Positions 17,617 through 25,629 of a DNA stretch of 64,000 nt are shown piece after piece. This stretch comes from Bacillota bacterium (GTDB lineage Bacteria; Bacillota; Clostridia; Christensenellales; SZUA-584). Location of the stretch: assembly GCA_023391105.1 (NCBI GenBank), contig JAEWBO010000033.1, forward strand, positions 1-64,000. The letters run 5' to 3'. The notes beneath the pieces were generated by a model. The model saw nothing but the letters and a program-made list of their open reading frames with translations. It made no database searches and was not told the DNA's origin. Made by a program: the position numbers and the translations under genes. Each line of letters begins with the position of its first letter. Position 1 is the stretch's first letter.

Positions 17617-18132
17617 ATGGATATCAGCATTAGATGCATTGACGAATGCGATTTGCCTGACGTTTCACGGCTTGCCAACAACATCGCCATCGCGCAGATG
17701 ACAGCCAATCTTCCCTATCCATATGAAAGTGAGCACGCGCAAGTTTGGCTGGACTATGTGCAAAGCCACGAGAATGAGCATGTGTTCGCGGTGCTTGGGG
17801 ATGAAGAATTTATGGGTGTTGTGGGACTGGTGCACGAGCCTGAGCATGAGCGTGCGGAGCTTGGTTATTGGCTCGGGGAGGATTACTGGAACAAGAAAGT
17901 GATGACAACCGCGGCAGGCATGGCCGTGGCCTATGCGTTCACCATGCTGGACGTGCAGAAAATATATTCTCGCTGTTTTGCGCCCAACAAGGCTTCTCAG
18001 CGCGTGCTCGAAAAGAACGGGTTCACGCTCGAAGGCTGTCAGCGCGCCCATCATATTCGTATGGGCGTCGTACAGGATGTGCTCTGCTTTGGGCTTCTGC
18101 GCAGCGAATACGAAACAAATCAGTCGGTATAG
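17617..18132 (+). CDS. GNAT-family N-acetyltransferase (RimJ/RimL-like)
   Basis: A 171-residue GNAT enzyme that transfers acetyl from acetyl-CoA. The layout is typical of the RimJ/RimL group: GVVGLVHE, RAELGYWLGEDYWNK, then the acetyl-CoA region and NKASQRVLEKNGFTLEG at the end. The acceptor is unknown; protein N-termini or small amines are both possible. ATG at 17617 follows GGGAG. It lies 49 bp before the nucleoside phosphorylase gene. Confidence 0.9.
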   Translation: MDISIRCIDECDLPDVSRLANNIAIAQMTANLPYPYESEHAQVWLDYVQSHENEHVFAVLGDEEFMGVVGLVHEPEHERAELGYWLGEDYWNKKVMTTAAGMAVAYAFTMLDVQKIYSRCFAPNKASQRVLEKNGFTLEGCQRAHHIRMGVVQDVLCFGLLRSEYETNQSV

Positions 18133-18181
18133 ACTACGACATTTCCATGGAAAAGACGTTATACTGAAAGGACGAAGTAAA

Positions 18182-19480
18182 ATGAGAATGTATGATATTA
18201 TCGCAAAAAAGCGGGATGGTAATAAGCTCAGCAAGGAAGAAATAAAATTCTTTATTGACGGCTATGTTTCGGAACAGATTCCTGATTATCAGGCCGCTGC
18301 GTTTTTAATGGCGGCTTTTATAAACGGACTTGATGATGAGGAAACCGTTCATTTGACAAAGGAGATGGCGTCTTCGGGCGATATGGCTGATCTGAGCGAG
18401 CTGGGTATCGTAGCGGACAAACACTCAACAGGCGGTGTGGCCGACACCACCACCATGATCGTTGTTCCGCTTGTTTGCTCATGCGGCTTAAAGGTCGCAA
18501 AGATGTCGGGAAGAGGCCTCGGCCATACTGGTGGTACACTGGATAAGCTTGAATCCATACCCGGCATGTCCATTTCCTTGGGTATGAATACTCTTTTGTC
18601 TCAGGTAAAACGGATTGGCGCTGCTGTAATCGGTCAAACGATGGACATGTGTCCTGCGGATAAAAAGCTGTACGCGCTGCGCGATGTGACCGCTACCGTA
18701 GAAAATATACCGCTGATTGCGAGCAGCATTATGAGCAAAAAGCTTGCTTCGGGTTCGAATATCATCATGCTGGATGTGAAAACCGGAAGCGGCGCTTTTA
18801 TGACAGATCCTGACGATGCCTTTGCACTTGCCAAGGCGATGGTGAGTATCGGCAACATGGCCGGACGCAAGACTGCCGCAATCATCAGCGACATGAGCCA
18901 GCCGCTGGGGCTTGCCGTTGGCAATTCACTTGAAATCATCGAAGCGATTGATGTGCTGTCAGGCCGCGTGCAGGGCGATCTTTTAACTGTATCGCTTGCG
19001 CTTGCGGCACGCATGCTGTGCCTAGCGGACATTGCCAAAGACGATGAGGATGCAAAGGTTTTACTGCTTGAGGCGCTGCATTCAGGACGCGCTCTTCGCA
19101 AGCTCGGTGAAATCATCGCGGCCCAAGGCGGCAACGCAAACGTGATCCACGATACGTCTCTGATGCCGCGCGCGCGCATGATATCCAAGGTGTATGCCAG
19201 CGGCGAGGGTGTCTTGAGCTCGATGGATTGCAAACGGCTTGGCGAAGTCGCAGGCATGCTGGGTGCCGGACGATTAAAAAAGGACGATGTGATCGATCCT
19301 GCGGTGGGTTTCATCATTAATAAGCGGATTGGGGATAATGTACAAATAGGCGACGAGCTTTTTGAGGTTCACGCAAACGATGAAGGCAAACTGGAACAAG
19401 CGATGTGCAGTCTTGAGCCCTGTTTCACGTTGTCAGACAGCGCGGAACCCCCCAAACTTTTATACGGGTTTTTATCATAG
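18182..19480 (+). CDS. Pyrimidine-nucleoside (thymidine) phosphorylase
   Basis: Splits thymidine, uridine or deoxyuridine with phosphate, releasing base and (deoxy)ribose-1-phosphate for salvage. The 432-residue protein has the family signature KMSGRGLGHTGGTLDKLE and the phosphate loop KHSTGGVADTTT. In the family this loop is normally KHSTGGVGD; the Ala for Gly change is noted. The ATG at 18182 follows GAAAGGACG; the long upstream extension of the frame belongs to the acetyltransferase region. Pdp/Pyn and DeoA cannot be separated by eye. Confidence 0.93.
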   Translation: MRMYDIIAKKRDGNKLSKEEIKFFIDGYVSEQIPDYQAAAFLMAAFINGLDDEETVHLTKEMASSGDMADLSELGIVADKHSTGGVADTTTMIVVPLVCSCGLKVAKMSGRGLGHTGGTLDKLESIPGMSISLGMNTLLSQVKRIGAAVIGQTMDMCPADKKLYALRDVTATVENIPLIASSIMSKKLASGSNIIMLDVKTGSGAFMTDPDDAFALAKAMVSIGNMAGRKTAAIISDMSQPLGLAVGNSLEIIEAIDVLSGRVQGDLLTVSLALAARMLCLADIAKDDEDAKVLLLEALHSGRALRKLGEIIAAQGGNANVIHDTSLMPRARMISKVYASGEGVLSSMDCKRLGEVAGMLGAGRLKKDDVIDPAVGFIINKRIGDNVQIGDELFEVHANDEGKLEQAMCSLEPCFTLSDSAEPPKLLYGFLS

Positions 19481-19500
19481 TGTGGATAACACGTGGATAA
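19481..19500 (+). promoter_or_regulatory. Two DnaA boxes upstream of the NlpC/P60 gene
   Basis: TGTGGATAA at 19481-19489 is a perfect DnaA box on the complementary strand, and CGTGGATAA at 19492-19500 is an 8/9 match two bases further on. They start right after the nucleoside phosphorylase stop codon, about 1.7 kb before dnaA, and may be an outer part of the origin. Confidence 0.65.
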
Positions 19501-19689
19501 CGTGTACAACTATGTGTATGAGTGGTTGTTTGTTTGGTGATAAAACGGGGTATTATTGAGTGCTTATCGTGAAATAATGAACAATGCAGATAAACAGCAA
19601 AAAAAGGCTTGTTATTAATATATCTGTAATAATTCCGTAATAATCTTATCAAATTGTTTATTTTCACGTTATATACGTCTATACGTCAA

Positions 19690-19718
19690 TTGCCTTCAAT
19701 AAAACAGCTTTATATAAT
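19690..19718 (+). promoter_or_regulatory. Promoter giving a predicted leaderless mRNA
   Basis: TTGCCT (19690-19695), 17 bp, TATAAT (19713-19718). The expected +1 is position 19725, exactly the A of the ATG start codon of the NlpC/P60 gene. No ribosome site is present upstream of that ATG. Confidence 0.65.
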
Positions 19719-19724
19719 ATTCGT

Positions 19725-20948
19725 ATGATGCGGAAAATTTTGCTCAAAGCGAGAATATTGCTGGCACTGCTGATTCTGTCTGCAGTGCTATTTGCGTGCT
19801 TTCCTGTCACCGCCTTTGCTGCAGATCACTACCAGATACTTAAAATCGGCGATAAGAATGACGATGTTCTCGCACTGCAAACAAAGCTAAAAGAGCAAGG
19901 TTTTTTTTCCGGCAGCACAACAGGTTATTACGGCACAAAAACGCAGCAGGCCGTGATTGACTACCAAGCATCTCATTCACTCTTGGTGGATGGAAAGGCA
20001 GGCCCAAAAACCTTAGCATCAATATTGGGAGATGATTTTGTCGTAACTCCCAAAAGCGGGGCGCTCGCATCCGGCAATATGGACGCCGATTTTTTGGAAC
20101 CGGGTGATAAAGGCGCCTTTGTTTCAGACATACAAGAAAAGCTAAAAAAGCTTGAATATTATAATTATCCCAGTATCACAGGGTATTACGGTCCGGTTAC
20201 CGAGCAGGCTGTTAGGAGCTTTCAAAGCACCAATGGCATTAAAGCAGACGGTATAGTCGGCCCTGAAACGATGACTGCGTTAAACTCTGAAAATGCCAAA
20301 TCTTTATGCATCTACCCGGGAGACCGGGGCAACAATGTCGTGCAGCTGCAAAAGCGACTGTCTGAGCTCGGCTATTTCAGCGGAGCGGCCACCGGATATT
20401 TTGGCACCGTCACTGCGGATGCCCTCAAAGAGTTTCAAGCGCAAAACGGACTTGTGGTTGACGCCAAGGCAGGCAAAAACTCGCGTGAGGTGCTCTATTC
20501 AGATAAGACCGCGATATGGGACGGAATCGACCGGGTTGCCAATGGCACATCATCATCACAATCCGTTTCTGATGTACAAAAAATGCTGGCTTTTGCCAAC
20601 GAACAGCTAGAGAAACCCTATGTGTACGCCACAGAAGGTCCAAGTTCGTTTGATTGCTCAGGTTTTGTCTATTATGTTCTCAAATACATGGGTGTTTCCA
20701 CAAGACGCTGCAGCGCTGACGCTTTTTCAAATATTGAAAGCTGGACAAAAATATCCGACCGCAATGCGCTTGTTCCGGGAGATATTTTATTCTTCTTGTC
20801 TGGCAACAGCTCACGAATCAATCATATCGGGATTTACCTTGGTGATGATTCGTTTATTCATGCAAGCTCCAGCAAGGCCTGTGTCACTGTCAGCAATATG
20901 TCGGATTATTATGACCGCAGCTTTTCTTTTGCCCGCAGAATCTATTAG
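19725..20948 (+). CDS. Secreted NlpC/P60 peptidoglycan endopeptidase with three PG-binding repeats
   Basis: A 407-residue exported cell-wall hydrolase. A signal peptide covers about residues 1-32 (hydrophobic core LLALLILSAVLFA, cleavage near AFAAD). Three PG_binding_1 repeats follow (about 37-100, 118-180, 194-250), each with a GYYG or GYFG turn and a final VDGxxGP/VDAKAGK motif. The NlpC/P60 domain (about 280-407) has the catalytic Cys in SSFDCSGFVYYVL, the His in NHIGIYLG and a further HAS. It should cleave D-gamma-glutamyl-DAP bonds, in keeping with the dapF gene nearby. It lies between two groups of DnaA boxes and appears to be translated from a leaderless mRNA. Confidence 0.92.
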   Translation: MMRKILLKARILLALLILSAVLFACFPVTAFAADHYQILKIGDKNDDVLALQTKLKEQGFFSGSTTGYYGTKTQQAVIDYQASHSLLVDGKAGPKTLASILGDDFVVTPKSGALASGNMDADFLEPGDKGAFVSDIQEKLKKLEYYNYPSITGYYGPVTEQAVRSFQSTNGIKADGIVGPETMTALNSENAKSLCIYPGDRGNNVVQLQKRLSELGYFSGAATGYFGTVTADALKEFQAQNGLVVDAKAGKNSREVLYSDKTAIWDGIDRVANGTSSSQSVSDVQKMLAFANEQLEKPYVYATEGPSSFDCSGFVYYVLKYMGVSTRRCSADAFSNIESWTKISDRNALVPGDILFFLSGNSSRINHIGIYLGDDSFIHASSSKACVTVSNMSDYYDRSFSFARRIY

Positions 20949-21036
20949 TTTTTAATCATCCTCTTTATTGTTGGTATATTCCTCACATAAATAATAAACG
21001 TGTGCTATTTTAACATTCTTTTTTCTAGCTTTACAG

Positions 21037-21065
21037 TTGAGACCTTGTACCTTATGTGATAGAAT
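21037..21065 (+). promoter_or_regulatory. dnaA promoter
   Basis: TTGAGA (21037-21042), 17 bp, TAGAAT (21060-21065). Transcription should begin near 21072, about 20 bases before the palindromic DnaA box pair, leaving a leader of roughly 140 bases. Confidence 0.7.
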
Positions 21066-21090
21066 GTTTTATGTTCTAAATTTCAAAAAC

Positions 21091-21111
21091 TTATCCACAT
21101 TATGTGGATAA
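21091..21111. promoter_or_regulatory. Palindromic pair of perfect DnaA boxes
   Basis: TTATCCACA (21091-21099) and its complement TGTGGATAA (21103-21111) are separated by TTA. Both are exact matches to the DnaA consensus. They lie just downstream of the predicted dnaA transcription start, a placement known for DnaA autorepression and for the upstream part of bipartite origins. Confidence 0.85.
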
Positions 21112-21211
21112 GTTGGTGGATTAATCGAACAAATGTTGTTGTTTTTTGATTTCGGGCTCTTAATTTGTGATTATCATGTTTATTATTATAGTATATTATT
21201 GAGGTATGGGT

Positions 21212-22573
21212 GTGGACACATTTTTGGTCATTTGGGAAAAAGCATTGGAAATTCTTAAACAAGAGCTCGTCAGTGTTCGGTATGATACATGGATTAAAAC
21301 TCTTTCACCTGTAAAAAATGTGGACGCTGCATTTTATTTTCAGACGCTTAATCCCATTCACAAAGAACTTGTTGAAAAAAGCTATAAAAATCTGATTGTC
21401 AGCGCCATGAACGATGCGGCTGACGCGATGGATTATGGTCAAAAGATCGATGTTTACTTTTTGGATACTGAGGAAGCATCCCGTCTAAAACAGCCTCCTG
21501 TCGCCCATCAGGAAGCTGAAATTTCAAGCAGCACGCGTTCAATGCTTAATCCATATTATACTTTCAACACGTTTGTGGTCGGCAGCTCCAACGAATTTGC
21601 GCACGCTGCGGCCAGGGCTGTGGCGGACAACCCCGGCTACACGTATAATCCGCTTTTTATTTATGGAAAAACGGGGCTTGGCAAAACGCATTTGATGCAG
21701 GCCATCGCAAACCATATCTCTGAAAAAGATAACACAGCCACCGTGATGTTCGTTAAGAGCGAACCCTTTTTAAACGACCTTATCAACGCGATACGAACAT
21801 CAAAAACAGAAGAGTTTCGTAAAAGATACCGCAAAGCCGACGTGCTGCTGATAGACGATATTCAGTTTATCGCCGGCAAGGAGAGCACACAGGAAGAGTT
21901 TTTCCATACGTTTAACGATCTGCATGAAAACAATAAACAAATCATTTTGTCTTCAGACAAGCCTCCAAAAGAAATTGCAAGGCTGGAAGAGAGGCTTCAG
22001 TCGCGCTTTGAAGGCGGTTTGATTGCCGATATTCAGCCGCCGAACTACGAAACAAAGCTCGCCATCCTCACAAAGAAAGCGAAGGATATCACATCTAAGG
22101 ATTCGTTGAAATGCGAAGTCAGCAATGAGATATTGGATCTGATCGCGACCAAGGTATCATCTAATATCCGATCGCTTGAGGGCGCACTAAAGAAAATTAT
22201 CGCATACACCGTTCTTAACGGACGTACACCAAACCTGATAGAGGCTGAGATTGCCATACGCGATTTTCTGAATACAAATACTAAGAAAATTTCTTCAAAG
22301 CAAATACTGCAGACAGTCTGTGAATATTATGAGATATCCGAAGAAGAGATCACAAGCAACAAGAAAAACCAAAGTGTGGCATACCCCAGACAAATATCAA
22401 TGTACTTGACTCGTAAGCTGATGGACTTATCTTACAAAGCCATCGCCGAGATTTACGGCAAGAACGACCACACAACGGCTAAGCATGCCTATGAGAAAAT
22501 TGAAAAAGAGGTACAGACGGTTATTGAAACCAAAACGCTTGTGGATGATTTCATCACAAAGCTGAAAGAATAG
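21212..22573 (+). CDS. dnaA: Chromosomal replication initiator protein DnaA
   Basis: AAA+ initiator that binds DnaA boxes and opens oriC. The 453-residue protein has all four domains: N-terminal DnaB-interacting domain (about 1-85), a short linker, the AAA+ domain with Walker A GKTGLGKT (residues 152-159) and Walker B VLLIDDIQF, and the DNA-binding domain IV with GKNDHTTAKHAYEKI. A GTG start at 21212 is preferred because GAGG lies 7 bases upstream and it gives the family-like MDTFLVIW; the ATG at 21206 is only one base from the ribosome site. Confidence 0.97.
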   Translation: MDTFLVIWEKALEILKQELVSVRYDTWIKTLSPVKNVDAAFYFQTLNPIHKELVEKSYKNLIVSAMNDAADAMDYGQKIDVYFLDTEEASRLKQPPVAHQEAEISSSTRSMLNPYYTFNTFVVGSSNEFAHAAARAVADNPGYTYNPLFIYGKTGLGKTHLMQAIANHISEKDNTATVMFVKSEPFLNDLINAIRTSKTEEFRKRYRKADVLLIDDIQFIAGKESTQEEFFHTFNDLHENNKQIILSSDKPPKEIARLEERLQSRFEGGLIADIQPPNYETKLAILTKKAKDITSKDSLKCEVSNEILDLIATKVSSNIRSLEGALKKIIAYTVLNGRTPNLIEAEIAIRDFLNTNTKKISSKQILQTVCEYYEISEEEITSNKKNQSVAYPRQISMYLTRKLMDLSYKAIAEIYGKNDHTTAKHAYEKIEKEVQTVIETKTLVDDFITKLKE

Positions 22574-22812
22574 TGGATACATTGTTGATAAAATGTTTAA
22601 GCAAAAAGCGCTTATATTTTGATTATCCCAGCTATGTTGACATCGCATGCACCGAAAATACAAGCCTGACATATAAAATGGAGACGGCGTTTATACGATG
22701 ACAATTGAGAAAACCATGATATCCACATTATCAACACCACCTACTACTACTAATACTATTTAATCTAGTAATGATACCGTGTAGGTATAAATACGTTTTT
22801 AAGGAGCCCCAT
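22574..22812. other. oriC: Origin of replication region (oriC) between dnaA and dnaN
   Basis: This 239 bp gap contains several DnaA-box-like sites: TGTTGATAA (22583-22591), ATATCCACA (22719-22727) and TTATCAACA (22728-22736). They are followed by a GC-rich CCACC and a run of trinucleotides, then AT-rich DNA up to the dnaN ribosome site. The order matches the unwinding module described for Bacillus subtilis in the same gene interval. Together with the boxes upstream of dnaA it forms a bipartite origin. Confidence 0.85.
22728..22760 (+). other. Basal unwinding module: DnaA box, GC block and DnaA-trio
   Basis: TTATCAACA (22728-22736), CCACC (22737-22741), then TAC TAC TAC TAA TAC TAT at 22742-22759: six consecutive trios, each reading 3'-[G/A]A[T/A]-5' on the opposite strand. 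This is the DnaA-trio element that guides DnaA onto single-stranded DNA. In Bacillus the same order of box, GC bases and trio is known. Confidence 0.85.
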
Positions 22813-23916
22813 ATGAGGATTGTTTGTAACAAAAGCGAGCTGCAGAAGAACGTGAATATCGCTGCGAAAGCTGTCGCACTAAAATCGCCCGTTTATCTTC
22901 TCGAAGGAATAAGGATAGAGGCTAAAGATAATCAGATAACGTTGTACGGAAGTGATGGCACGCTCTCTATCAAATGCACAATTGAAGCAAATGTTGTTGA
23001 AGAAGGGGATGTGGTGCTTCCCGCAAAGCTGTTTTGTGAGCTTCTTGCTAAATTTGAGGAATGTGATATCAGCTTGTATAAGGATGGCAGCAATATCGTG
23101 CTTGAATGCGGACATTCGAAAACAACACTTTGTTATATGAGCGCCGAACAATATCCGGCTTTCCCAAAATTCGATGTAGTGGACGGCATAACGCTCTATT
23201 CCAAACAGTTTGTCAGTATGATCGACCAAACCGTATTTGCCACGTCTGCCAGCGAAGAAAAACCAATACTAACAGGCTTATTAATGGAGCTTAGCAGCAA
23301 CGGCTTTAAAATGGTTGCGTTGGATGGCTACAGGCTTGCTGTTCGCAAAGAAAGCTTAATGTCGCAGCATGAAGACAAAGAGGTGGTTGTGCCCTCTAAA
23401 TCGATGAGAGAGGTTGCACGCATCATTCCTGAAGATGAAACCACAATCAAAGTGTTTACGAAGGAAAATTTGGTCGGTATTGTCTGTGAAAATATTGAGA
23501 TCGTGTCTCGCGTGCTGCAGGGTGACTATGTAAAATATAAAAATATACTGCCTTCAGATTTTATGACGCGTGTGATTGTCAGCAGACAGAGCCTATTCGG
23601 CAGCCTGGAGCGTGCAAGCATCATGGCCCGCCAGTCCAAAACAAATCTGGTCAATTTCGATATTGATGGCAGCAACCTGACGATTACGTCAGATTCAGAG
23701 GTCGGTAAAGCAAGAGAAGAAGTGGATATTCGCCTCACAGGAAAAAACTTAAGCATATCTTTTAACGCACGGTATTTGCTTGATGTGCTAAAAGAGGTTG
23801 CTGATGAAGAAATCGTGATGGATTTTAATACAAATATAAGCCCGTGTGTGATACATCCAATATCGGGAGATAGCTATTTGTATCTAGTGCTTCCGGTAAA
23901 AACAAGCAACAGTTAA
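22813..23916 (+). CDS. dnaN: DNA polymerase III beta sliding clamp
   Basis: Ring-shaped processivity clamp of the replicative polymerase. The 367-residue length and three repeated clamp domains are normal (MRIVCNKSELQKNVNIAAKAV at the start, a PILTGLLMEL segment in domain II and a typical VLPVKTS tail). The ATG at 22813 follows AAGGAG by six bases; the longer frame from 22771 would cover the origin and is rejected. Unlike most Bacillota, recF does not follow: the next gene is on the other strand and the two stop codons overlap. Confidence 0.96.
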   Translation: MRIVCNKSELQKNVNIAAKAVALKSPVYLLEGIRIEAKDNQITLYGSDGTLSIKCTIEANVVEEGDVVLPAKLFCELLAKFEECDISLYKDGSNIVLECGHSKTTLCYMSAEQYPAFPKFDVVDGITLYSKQFVSMIDQTVFATSASEEKPILTGLLMELSSNGFKMVALDGYRLAVRKESLMSQHEDKEVVVPSKSMREVARIIPEDETTIKVFTKENLVGIVCENIEIVSRVLQGDYVKYKNILPSDFMTRVIVSRQSLFGSLERASIMARQSKTNLVNFDIDGSNLTITSDSEVGKAREEVDIRLTGKNLSISFNARYLLDVLKEVADEEIVMDFNTNISPCVIHPISGDSYLYLVLPVKTSNS

Positions 23917-24626
23917 TGAATACGTCTTTTTAGAAATGTTTTTTTGAGCCAGCTATATGCACGCTCCTCAATAAGGGGAGCGTATTTTGTTGCGAGAATA
24001 AAAAGTGCAATGGCGGCAACGCCCATAATGATCCATCCCCACATGGGAATAGATATAAGACCGGATCCCACAAGGGCAGAAAAGAGAAGGCCCCATGGTC
24101 TTGTCAGTATCACGATCAGCGCGAAAGAAGGCAAATTGAGTGCGCTAAGACCCGCAACCAAGCATAATATATCATCCGGAAAAAACGGAAAAACAAACAT
24201 CATGATAAGTAAAACGCGCTGTCGTGAAGACATGGTTTCCATATATTTTTCAATGACTTGCTTGCCTGCAATACGCTCTACAAGCGGACGGCCAAACTTT
24301 TTTCCAAGAAGAAACGCAGCGAGAGAACCAAGAAAAACTGCGGAAAAAGACAATAAAAAACCATAAAAAAAGCCAAAAAGCACACCACCGGCCAATGTGG
24401 TGACGCCCCCCGGAACAGGTGATATAATCACCTGTATAAACTGCAGGGCAAAAAAAGCTAGCGGTGCCCAGGCACCAAAAGAAGCCACATAGGCCTGAAA
24501 GTTTTCTTTATGTTCAAATAGCTTGAACCAGCCGTTGTTTTTACCGATATAATAGAGAATGACCACAGCGGCGAGTATTGCACAGAGCACGATGATCCAT
24601 ACAATATTTTTTTTCGTCAATTTCAT
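23913..24626 (-). CDS. TVP38/TMEM64 (DedA-like, VTT domain) membrane protein
   Basis: A 237-residue polytopic membrane protein of the TVP38/TMEM64 family, which is related to DedA and VMP1. About six hydrophobic segments are present, with the family core SPVPGGVTTLAGGVLFGFFYG followed by GSLAAFLLGKKFGR. Relatives have been linked to lipid scrambling or undecaprenyl-phosphate transport. Its stop TAA overlaps the dnaN stop in the shared palindrome TTAA. No ribosome site is seen before the ATG; the promoter suggests a leaderless transcript. Confidence 0.88.
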   Translation of the reverse strand: MKLTKKNIVWIIVLCAILAAVVILYYIGKNNGWFKLFEHKENFQAYVASFGAWAPLAFFALQFIQVIISPVPGGVTTLAGGVLFGFFYGFLLSFSAVFLGSLAAFLLGKKFGRPLVERIAGKQVIEKYMETMSSRQRVLLIMMFVFPFFPDDILCLVAGLSALNLPSFALIVILTRPWGLLFSALVGSGLISIPMWGWIIMGVAAIALFILATKYAPLIEERAYSWLKKTFLKRRIH

Positions 24627-24632
24627 GCAGAC

Positions 24633-24641
24633 AGTATACCA
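24633..24641 (-). promoter_or_regulatory. Extended -10 promoter placed for a leaderless mRNA
   Basis: Minus strand: TGG followed by TATACT (24638-24633), an extended -10 element with no clear -35. The predicted +1 is 24626, the A of the ATG of the TVP38-like gene. Confidence 0.5.
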
Positions 24642-24714
24642 TATTTAACAAGAAAACTATTAAATAATTTGTAACAAATCAATATTTCACCTATGAAACT
24701 GCAATAAAAACATT

Positions 24715-25425
24715 TTATGTACGTGCCGGGAGCAGATACGAGGCGTTATCCTTAATGTAATTCATCACAGTTTCAAATATGAGCTTGTGACCCGCTTCAT
24801 TGGGGTGAATGCCATCCGAGCAAATGTAATCAAAAAACTCTTTACATTTTAAAAAGGCGCGCCTAATATCAATGCAATTGACATTTCTTATTTTTGCGAT
24901 GTATTGAATACAGTTTGAATAGCGCTCCTGCCACCAGTATATGCGCCAGACATCCTTGAGCCATTTTAGTATTTTCAATCCCTTTTCCGTGTCATAATTT
25001 GTAAACCACTTAAAATAGCTATCCGCATAGAGAGGCGGAAGTGTGGTAAGTATCGCTGTCTTTCCGTTTTGCTGTATATAGTCAATCATATCATTGATGC
25101 TTTGTTCAAATGTGTCCAGCGGTGTTTTGGGTATATGATCCTTTGCGGGATTCTCCGCGATATGATCCCATAGAAAATCACAGTCGTTACCGCCAAACTC
25201 AATCACAACAATGTCCGGATCGTATTTGTGCATTTTAGATTCCAATACTTTTTGTCCCTGCGTGACAGTGGAACCAAAACGAGATGCGTTAATCATCTGC
25301 GCATCCACAGATTTTACCAGAAGATTGAAGAAACAATCTTTAAGAAGTGTATATTTTTTTTTCTCTTCATCCAGTACCACGCCTTTTGAAAGAGAGTCTC
25401 CCAACACAAGTATTTTTTTCTCCAT
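24715..25425 (-). CDS. SGNH/GDSL-family hydrolase
   Basis: A 236-residue SGNH esterase-like protein. Block I is LVLGDSLS with the nucleophile Ser11, the Asn block is EFGGNDCDF, and the last block is SDGIHPNEAGH with the catalytic Asp and His near residue 213. No signal peptide or lipobox is present, so it appears cytosolic. The substrate is unknown; esterase, lipase or carbohydrate deacetylase are all possible. A GGAAGGATAG ribosome site precedes the ATG. Confidence 0.88.
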   Translation of the reverse strand: MEKKILVLGDSLSKGVVLDEEKKKYTLLKDCFFNLLVKSVDAQMINASRFGSTVTQGQKVLESKMHKYDPDIVVIEFGGNDCDFLWDHIAENPAKDHIPKTPLDTFEQSINDMIDYIQQNGKTAILTTLPPLYADSYFKWFTNYDTEKGLKILKWLKDVWRIYWWQERYSNCIQYIAKIRNVNCIDIRRAFLKCKEFFDYICSDGIHPNEAGHKLIFETVMNYIKDNASYLLPART

Positions 25426-25573
25426 ACGTCTATCCTTCCATCGTTCGATGCATGATATTTGATTATATATCCTAATCTATATCATAAATGGCTTTTGACT
25501 TCAACAATCACAGTGTGAACTTTTTAATAATCATTATATCGAATATGGCTTATTAATTTCCCATAGCGTGCTC

Positions 25574-25602
25574 TTTCCATTCATGATGTTTTGCTTTATA
25601 AT
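25574..25602 (+). promoter_or_regulatory. Promoter for parA-parB
   Basis: TTTCCA (25574-25579), 17 bp, TATAAT (25597-25602), about 20 bases upstream of the parA ribosome site. Confidence 0.65.
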
Positions 25603-25629
25603 AAATCTAACGACACAGGGGGTAACAAT

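Noticed and set aside
24300..24400. A-rich plus-strand open frame antisense to the TVP38-like gene
   Set aside because: It is the complement of the membrane helices and has no ribosome site.
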